A stretch of 64,000 nucleotides of DNA, taken from positions 372,001 through 436,000 of the forward strand of contig CAWEOA010000007.1 in the NCBI GenBank assembly GCA_963810615.1. The letters run 5' to 3'. Made by a program: the position numbers and the translations under genes. Under the pieces are notes generated by a model that worked only from the letters and a program-made list of their open reading frames with translations, did no database searches and was not told the DNA's origin. The stretch comes from JARRQJ01 sp963810615. GTDB taxonomy: Bacteria > Pseudomonadota > Gammaproteobacteria > DRLM01. Positions 58,587-64,000 of the stretch are shown here, one piece after another; positions within the stretch are counted from its first letter, which is position 1; the number at the start of each line of letters is the position of its first letter.

Positions 58587-59220
58587 CTACACCGTACCGC
58601 TACCACCACCGGTACCGCTACCACCACCGCCAGTACTACCGCCAGTGCCACCACCAGCAACTGTACACCCTGTGGTATTAAGTCGTGTTCGCACCCGACC
58701 TTCGTTTGAGACAATGACGTCTCGGGCTTGCGCTACACCCCCGGTATCACAAAAAGTAAAGGTCCCGCTGCTGACGCCACTAGAATCGGATGTTGTTTGT
58801 CCAGTTGGAGCATAAATAACGCGGGATTGTGTGGCATACAATATTAAAGCGGCCGGCAAGGCAGGATTTCGTTGCAGTATTACATCGCCATCAGTGACAG
58901 TGTCGCTATTATCGTTGTCCGCGAAAACCATCCAGCCCACCTTGCCAGTCAGTGTCACCGGTGCAACTCGAGAAGTTTGCGGTTGGGCAAAGCCTCACAT
59001 TTTGCAAGCGCTTCACCGCTTCGCTGCGCGCCAGGTAAAGCGAGGCGACGAAGGTGTTGACCTCGGTGGACATGCGGTTGCGGATAATGAAATCCTGCAT
59101 GGCGGGCACGGCGGCGGTGAGCAGGATTGATGAGATTGCCAGGGTGGTCATGACTTCGAGCAGGGTAAAACCCGCATGTCGATGCATCTGCATAAATCGC
59201 GGAATTACGTTGAAAGCCAT
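58587..59220 (-). pseudogene. FimT/GspH-type minor pseudopilin, frameshifted
   Basis: Reading from 59220 on the minus strand: MQMHRHAGFTLLEVMTTLAI has the class III prepilin cleavage site (G/FTLLE), followed by YLARSEAVKRLQNVRLCPTA. The frame then breaks; the continuation GWMVFADNDNSDTVTDGDVI, typical of GspH/FimT, lies in the next frame. An extra base in the G-run at about 58932-58943 explains it. After SSGTFTFCDTGGVAQARDVI the tail is glycine-rich (GGGTGGSTGGGGSGTGGG) and ends at a TAG, beyond which further glycine codons remain open. It would belong to type IV pilus assembly. It is a single gene with no other pilus genes nearby. Confidence 0.82.
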
Positions 59221-59256
59221 GGTTTACCCTCTTCTCCCGGTAATTCTAACCCCTTT

Positions 59257-60444
59257 CTATCGTTTTGCCACATCTTTAAGGCGCCGCGTGGCTTCACGCA
59301 AGGTCTCCAGATCAGTGGCGAAGGACAGGCGCAGATGGCCGGGTGCACCGAAGGCCGAGCCCGGGACGAGGGCAACCCCCGCCTCATTAATGAGGAATTC
59401 CGCCAGGTCCACATCGGTGTGCAGGCCGTCGAGTCGGTCGATCATGCCCTCGACGTTGGGGAAGGTATAAAAGGTCCCCTGGCCGGGGATGCAGCGTACC
59501 CCGGGGATGGTATTGAGTTCCCCGACCACGAAATCATGCCGCTCCTTAAAGGCCTTGCACATCAGCGTGATGCAGGATTGGTCGCCGTCCAGGGCCGCCT
59601 GGGCCGCGACTTGGGAGATGGAGGTAGGGTTGGAGGTACTCTGGGACTGAACGTTCTTCATGGCCTCGATGAGCGTCGCCGGTCCGCCGGCGTAGCCGAT
59701 GCGCCAGCCGGTCATGGAATAGGCCTTGGATACGCCGTTGAGTACCATGGTGCGCTCATACAGATCCGGGCAGACATTGAGGATGTTGACGAAGGGTTCC
59801 GCGGTCCACAGGATATGTTCGTACATGTCATCGGTGGCGATGATCACATGGGGATGGCGGCGCAGCACCTCACCCAGGGCCGCCAGTTCCTTGCCGGTGT
59901 AGGCGCTGCCGGTAGGATTGGAGGGGCTGTTGATCACCACTAGGCGGGTGAGGGGGGTGATGGCCGCCTCCAGCTGTTCGGGAGATATCTTGAAATGCTG
60001 ATCGATCCCGGCGGAGATCACCACCGGTATGCCGTCGGCGAGCATCACCATGTCCGGGTAGGACACCCAATACGGCGCCGGGATGATGACTTCGTCGCCG
60101 GGATTGAGCAGGGCTTGGGCCAGGTTGAAAAAACTCTGTTTGCCGCCCACCGATACCAGGATCTGCGCCGGCGTATAATTCAGGCCGTTGTCGCGGGCGA
60201 ATTTGGCGATGATGGCCTGCTTCAACTGGGCGGTGCCGCCCACATCGGTATACTTGGTGAAACCGTCCTGGATGGCCTTGATGGCGGCCAGCTTAATATG
60301 ATCGGGAGTGTCGAAATCCGGTTCGCCCGCGCCCAGACCGATGATGTCTTTTCCGGCGGCGCGCAGGGCGGCAGCGCGGGCGGTGACGGCGAGAGTGGGT
60401 GAAGGTTTGATGCGTTGTACACGGGTTGAAATTTGAACGTCCAA
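59257..60444 (-). CDS. aspC: Aspartate aminotransferase, class I
   Basis: 395 residues. The start is TTG at 60444, the only suitable start before the conserved STRVQRIKPSPTLAVTARAA. PLP Lys: LNGVSKAYSMTGWRIGY. Others: GLGAGEPDFDTPDHIKLAAI, GGKQSFFNLAQALLNPGDEV, and NSPSNPTGSAYTGKELAALG. It matches the thermophilic/gamma-subtype of aspartate aminotransferases that transfer amino groups between aspartate and 2-oxoglutarate. Cytoplasmic. It is divergent from uvrB with only ~45 bp between their starts, so promoters are shared or overlapping. Confidence 0.9.
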   Translation of the reverse strand: MDVQISTRVQRIKPSPTLAVTARAAALRAAGKDIIGLGAGEPDFDTPDHIKLAAIKAIQDGFTKYTDVGGTAQLKQAIIAKFARDNGLNYTPAQILVSVGGKQSFFNLAQALLNPGDEVIIPAPYWVSYPDMVMLADGIPVVISAGIDQHFKISPEQLEAAITPLTRLVVINSPSNPTGSAYTGKELAALGEVLRRHPHVIIATDDMYEHILWTAEPFVNILNVCPDLYERTMVLNGVSKAYSMTGWRIGYAGGPATLIEAMKNVQSQSTSNPTSISQVAAQAALDGDQSCITLMCKAFKERHDFVVGELNTIPGVRCIPGQGTFYTFPNVEGMIDRLDGLHTDVDLAEFLINEAGVALVPGSAFGAPGHLRLSFATDLETLREATRRLKDVAKR

Positions 60445-60514
60445 GTGCGTTTTCCGTTTTAAGTTGTAGCTGCTTGCGTACTATACTTGAATGCCGTTTT
60501 CCGCAGAATCCCCA

Positions 60515-62533
60515 ATGAGTAAATTATTTGAAATTTCCGCCCAATTCGACCCCGCCGGCGATCAACCCGAGGCGATCCGCGATCTGGTGTCGGGCCTGAA
60601 CGATGGTCTAGCAGGGGAGACCCTGCTGGGCGTCACCGGCTCCGGTAAGACCTTCACCATCGCCAATGTCATTCAGGCGGTGCAGCGCCCCGCCCTGATT
60701 CTGGCACCCAACAAGACCCTGGCGGCGCAACTCTATGGCGAAATGCGGGAATTCTTTCCAAACAACGCCGTGGAGTATTTCGTCTCCTACTACGATTATT
60801 ACCAGCCCGAGGCCTATGTGCCGTCCTCGGATACCTATATTGAGAAAGACGCCTCCATCAACGAGCATATCGAACAGATGCGGCTGTCCGCCACCAAGGC
60901 GCTGATGGAACGGCACGATGTGGTGATCGTGGCGACGGTGTCGTGCATCTACGGCCTCGGCGATCCCGAGGCCTATCTCAGTATGGTGCTGCATCTCAGC
61001 CGCGGCGACAGGGTGGATCAGCGGCAGATCCTGCGTCGCCTCGCCGAACTGCAATACACACGCAACGACGTGGAACTGCGCCGCGCCACTTATCGGGTGC
61101 GCGGCGAGGTCATCGATATCTATCCGGCGGATTCCGATGCCGAGGCGGTGCGGGTGGAGCTGTTCGATGACGAGATCGAATCCATCGCCATGTTCGATCC
61201 ACTCACCGGCGAGGTGCGGCGCAAGCTGCCGCGTGTCACCGTCTATCCCAAGAGCCATTATGTGACGCCGCGCGACCGGGTGCTTAATGCCGTGGAACTC
61301 ATCAAGGCTGAACTCAAGGAACGGCTGGAGCAACTGCGCAGTATCAATAAGCTGGTGGAGGCGCAGCGTCTCGAGGAGCGTACCCGCCTGGATATCGAGA
61401 TGCTGGTGGAGCTGGGTCATTGCCCCGGTATCGAAAATTATTCGCGGCATCTGGCGGCACGCGCCGTGGGGGAGCCGCCGGCGACGCTGTTCGATTATCT
61501 TCCCGATGATGCCGTACTGGTGGTCGATGAGAGCCATGTAGCCATCCCGCAAGTAGGCGCTATGTACAAGGGCGACCGCTCACGCAAGGAAAACTTGGTG
61601 GAGTACGGTTTTCGTCTGCCCTCGGCGATGGACAACCGGCCCTTGCGCTTCGAGGAGTTCGAACGCCGCCAACCGCAAACCATCTATGTCTCGGCAACCC
61701 CCGCCGACTACGAGCGCAAACATTCCGGTCGGATCGTGGAGCAGGTAGTACGGCCCACTGGGCTGATCGATCCCGAGATCATCATCCGTCCCGCCCTGAG
61801 TCAGGTGGATGACTTGTTGTCGGAGGTGCGCAAGCGCGTTGCGGTGCAGGAGCGGGTATTGGTCACTACCTTGACCAAGCGCATGGCCGAGGATCTCACC
61901 GAATATCTGGCCGAACACGGCGTGAAGGTGCGTTATCTGCACTCGGATATCGATACGGTGGAGCGGGTGGAGATCCTGCGCGATCTGCGTCTGGGTGAGT
62001 TCGATGTATTGGTGGGGATCAATCTGCTGCGCGAGGGTTTGGATATTCCCGAGGTGTCGCTGGTGGCCATCCTCGATGCGGACAAGGAAGGCTTTCTGCG
62101 CTCCGACCGTTCCTTGATCCAGACCATCGGCCGCGCCGCGCGCAATCTGCACGGCACCGCCATCATGTATGCGGACAAGGTGACCGGTTCCATGCAACGC
62201 GCCATCGACGAGACCGCGCGGCGCCGCGACAAGCAGGTCGCCTATAACCAGGCCCACGGCATCACGCCGCGCAGCATCCAGAAGGCCATCACCGATATCA
62301 TGGAGGGCGCCCATGCCGGCGCCCCGGACACCGCGCGCCATTACGCCAAGGTGGCGGAGGAGGCGCTGCAATATGCTTCCCTGCCGCCGGACAAGCTGGC
62401 ACAGAAGATCAAGAAGCTCGAGCAACAGATGTACGAGCATGCCCGCAATCTGGAATTCGAGGCGGCGGCGCGCCTGCGCGACGATATCCATCGTCTGCAG
62501 CGGGACAGTTTCAAGCTCCCTACGGTGGGCTGA
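60515..62533 (+). CDS. uvrB: Excinuclease ABC subunit B
   Basis: 672 residues from ATG 60515 (MSKLFEISAQFDPAGDQPEA); ATG 60491 adds eight residues not seen in the family. Walker A: LLGVTGSGKTFTIANVIQAV. The beta-hairpin DNA wedge is YYDYYQPEAYVPSSDTYIEK. Helicase box VVDESHVAIPQVGAMYKGDR, motif V LREGLDIPEVSLVAILDADK, motif VI QTIGRAARN. The C-terminal UVR (UvrC-binding) helix is KLEQQMYEHARNLEFEAAAR. It verifies damage in nucleotide excision repair. With mfd, the other repair gene in the window, it acts in the same pathway, though the genes are 10 kb apart. Confidence 0.97.
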   Translation: MSKLFEISAQFDPAGDQPEAIRDLVSGLNDGLAGETLLGVTGSGKTFTIANVIQAVQRPALILAPNKTLAAQLYGEMREFFPNNAVEYFVSYYDYYQPEAYVPSSDTYIEKDASINEHIEQMRLSATKALMERHDVVIVATVSCIYGLGDPEAYLSMVLHLSRGDRVDQRQILRRLAELQYTRNDVELRRATYRVRGEVIDIYPADSDAEAVRVELFDDEIESIAMFDPLTGEVRRKLPRVTVYPKSHYVTPRDRVLNAVELIKAELKERLEQLRSINKLVEAQRLEERTRLDIEMLVELGHCPGIENYSRHLAARAVGEPPATLFDYLPDDAVLVVDESHVAIPQVGAMYKGDRSRKENLVEYGFRLPSAMDNRPLRFEEFERRQPQTIYVSATPADYERKHSGRIVEQVVRPTGLIDPEIIIRPALSQVDDLLSEVRKRVAVQERVLVTTLTKRMAEDLTEYLAEHGVKVRYLHSDIDTVERVEILRDLRLGEFDVLVGINLLREGLDIPEVSLVAILDADKEGFLRSDRSLIQTIGRAARNLHGTAIMYADKVTGSMQRAIDETARRRDKQVAYNQAHGITPRSIQKAITDIMEGAHAGAPDTARHYAKVAEEALQYASLPPDKLAQKIKKLEQQMYEHARNLEFEAAARLRDDIHRLQRDSFKLPTVG

Positions 62534-62661
62534 GGGCAGCCGATTATCTGTAAAAACCCGTCGGTCGCCGCCGGGTCGCAAGCTACGCCAGGTTTTTTCC
62601 CATATAAATCATCTTTCCTCCATCACGTTCGTGGTGTCCGGAGGGATGATGCATGCCAAAC

Positions 62662-62691
62662 TTGTTCCCCGGCGGGGCTTTATGGTATCTT
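62662..62691 (+). promoter_or_regulatory. Possible promoter of tRNA-Val
   Basis: -35-like TTGTTC (62662-62667) and -10-like TATCTT (62686-62691), 18 bp apart, with a G/C-rich discriminator (TCGCGGCTC) before the tRNA start. Spacing and discriminator suit a stable-RNA promoter, but the hexamers are only partly matching. Confidence 0.45.
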
Positions 62692-62707
62692 TCGCGGCTC
62701 GTTCGGC

Positions 62708-62784
62708 AGGCGCGTAGCTCAGTTGGTTAGAGCACCACCTTGACATGGTGGGGGTCGTTGGTTCGAGTCCAATCGCGCCTACCA
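62708..62784 (+). tRNA. tRNA-Val (anticodon GAC)
   Basis: 77 nt with encoded CCA. Acceptor AGGCGCG pairs with CGCGCCT (62774-62780). D-arm GTAGCTCAGTTGGTTAGAGC, anticodon arm CCACCTTGACATGGTGG with GAC in the centre, T-arm GGTTCGAGTCC. The fold is complete. It lies between uvrB and thrS. Confidence 0.97.
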
Positions 62785-62800
62785 TTTTGATCGGATTCGG

Positions 62801-62829
62801 GCACTGTGCTCACCCACAGTGCTTTTTTT
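62801..62829 (+). terminator. Rho-independent terminator after tRNA-Val
   Basis: GCACTGTG pairs perfectly with CACAGTGC (8-bp stem, 6-nt loop) and is followed by seven T residues. Placed 16 bp after the tRNA CCA. Confidence 0.88.
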
Positions 62830-62882
62830 GTATCATGGGTTGCCGATATTAAATGCCGAACAGTAACCCGCGGAACAGAATA

Positions 62883-64000
62883 ATGCCGATAATTACACTC
62901 CCAGACGGAAGCCAGCGCCAATTCGACCAAGCACTTAGCGTGCATGATGTCGCCGCCGCGATCGGCCCGGGGCTGGCCAAGGCCGCCCTAGCCGGCAGGG
63001 TGGACGGTAAGCTGGTGGATACCTCCTACCTCATCGATAGGGACGTGAACCTGGCCATCGTCACCGAGCGTGACCCGGAGGGGCTGGAGATCATTCGCCA
63101 TTCCTGCGCCCATCTGCTGGCCCAGGCCGTCAAACAGTTGTTTCCCGAGGCCCAGGTCACCATTGGTCCGGTGATCGAGGACGGCTTCTATTACGATTTT
63201 GCCTTCAAACGCCCCTTTACCCCGGAAGATCTGGCCGCCATCGAGAAACGCATGCAGGAATTGGCGGCCAAGGATTTGAAGGTGACGCGTTCGGAGATGG
63301 TGCGCGAGGAGGCCATCCCGTTTTTCCGCGGCATGGGCGAGGAGTACAAGGCGCGCATCATCGAGGATATTCCCGCCCACGAGACCCTGTCCCTGTACCA
63401 GCAAGGCGAGTTTATCGATCTGTGCCGCGGCCCGCATATTCCCTCCACCGGCAAGCTCAAGGCCTTTAAATTGATGAAGGTGGCCGGCGCCTATTGGCGC
63501 GGGGACTCCAACAACGAGATGTTGCAGCGCATCTACGGCACCGCCTGGACCGATAAGAAGGCGCTGGAGGCCTATCTGCACCGCCTCGAGGAGGCGGAGA
63601 AGCGCGATCATCGCAAGATTGGTAAGCACCTGGATCTGTTCCATACCCAGGAAGAGGCGCCGGGCATGGTGTTCTGGCACGACAACGGCTGGACGATATA
63701 CCAGCAGATCGAGCAATACATCCGCGCCGCCCTCAAGGCCCATGATTACCAGGAGGTGCGCACCCCGCAGGTGGTCGGCCGGGTGCTGTGGGAGAAATCC
63801 GGGCACTGGGAGAAGTTCGGCGAGGAGATGTTCACCACTTACTCGGAAAACCGCGATTACGCCATCAAGCCCATGAATTGCCCCTGCCATGTGCAGATCT
63901 TCAATCAGGGCCTGAAGAGCTACCGCGAGCTGCCGCTGCGCATGGCGGAGTTCGGCTCCTGTCATCGCAACGAACCCAGCGGGGCGCTGCATGGCCTGAT
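62883..64000 (+). CDS. thrS: Threonyl-tRNA synthetase, 3' end outside window
   Basis: The frame opens at ATG 62883 (MPIITLPDGSQRQFDQALSV) and is still open at the window end, so about 372 codons of the N-terminal part are seen. Order: the TGS domain (1-65), the editing/N2 domain with RHSCAHLLAQAVKQLFPEAQ (H-x3-H around residue 73, in the SAH-like region) and YQQGEFIDLCRGPHIPSTGK, and the start of the class II catalytic domain with motif 1-like WTIYQQIEQYIRAALKAHDY and the zinc-binding Cys in IKPMNCPCHVQIF. It charges tRNA-Thr with threonine. The usual partners infC, rpmI and rplT would follow outside the window. Confidence 0.96.
   Translation, partial: MPIITLPDGSQRQFDQALSVHDVAAAIGPGLAKAALAGRVDGKLVDTSYLIDRDVNLAIVTERDPEGLEIIRHSCAHLLAQAVKQLFPEAQVTIGPVIEDGFYYDFAFKRPFTPEDLAAIEKRMQELAAKDLKVTRSEMVREEAIPFFRGMGEEYKARIIEDIPAHETLSLYQQGEFIDLCRGPHIPSTGKLKAFKLMKVAGAYWRGDSNNEMLQRIYGTAWTDKKALEAYLHRLEEAEKRDHRKIGKHLDLFHTQEEAPGMVFWHDNGWTIYQQIEQYIRAALKAHDYQEVRTPQVVGRVLWEKSGHWEKFGEEMFTTYSENRDYAIKPMNCPCHVQIFNQGLKSYRELPLRMAEFGSCHRNEPSGALHGL

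Noticed and set aside
58512..58709. Plus-strand Thr/Ala-rich open frame in the triplet-repeat region
   Set aside because: It is the complement of the glycine-rich tail of the pseudopilin.

Overview
The window looks like the chromosome of a free-living gammaproteobacterium of moderately high GC. The basis is gene content and order: mfd next to csiV, nagZ near hpt and a methylthio-nucleoside phosphorylase, uvrB followed by a tRNA-Val and thrS, and a WbpV/WbpL/WbpM-type O-antigen module. I cannot name the genus from the sequence alone.

Layout. 1-17 kb is a surface polysaccharide (O-antigen/exopolysaccharide) cluster: glycosyltransferases, a Wzx-type flippase, a methyltransferase, an AsnB-type amidotransferase, a frameshifted sugar-nucleotide reductase, a WbpL-type initiating transferase, a WbpM-type dehydratase and galU. 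A gene-free stretch of about 1.26 kb and several GC-rich palindromic repeats interrupt it. 17-21.5 kb carries cysM, a PolB-like exonuclease gene and rlmD. 21.5-34.3 kb is an accessory island: a decayed IS200-like transposase, a giant Rhs/YD-repeat protein with a cysteine-rich tip and an overlapping small membrane zinc-ribbon gene, then a nested array of REP hairpins, REP-associated tyrosine transposases (RAYTs) and internally deleted RAYT derivatives, with two unrelated passenger genes between them. 34.3-46 kb returns to core-like genes: an oxidoreductase, a CYTH phosphatase, a peptide-transporter/L,D-transpeptidase/NagZ cluster, a di-haem peroxidase, an outer-membrane barrel, hpt, a purine phosphorylase, csiV and def. 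46-51 kb holds mfd, an Smr-domain gene and tRNA-Asn. 51.5-58.3 kb is a small envelope module: a Rap1a-like secreted protein, a membrane Ser/Thr kinase, a caspase-fold lipoprotein and an autotransporter. 58.5-64 kb holds a frameshifted FimT-like pseudopilin, an aspartate aminotransferase, uvrB, tRNA-Val and the 5' part of thrS.

Two repeat systems shape the window. The first is a GC-rich palindromic family, roughly CCTCACCCC-AGCCCTCTCCC-TGAGGGAGAGGG, scattered from 7 to 51 kb. One copy is read in frame inside asnB, and two DUF559 endonuclease genes are embedded in it. The second comprises two REP families confined to 28-33.2 kb. Both have a GTAG foot next to an 8-bp stem, and each is associated with its own RAYT type.

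The most notable observations are the DUF559/palindrome association with a gene-less solo copy, the self-nesting RAYT array with in-frame 282-bp deletion derivatives, a 9-bp expansion that grew out of RAYT codons, the orphan Rhs tip with its candidate partner, and the kinase/caspase-lipoprotein/autotransporter cluster. All functional statements come from reading motifs by eye; no database search was run.
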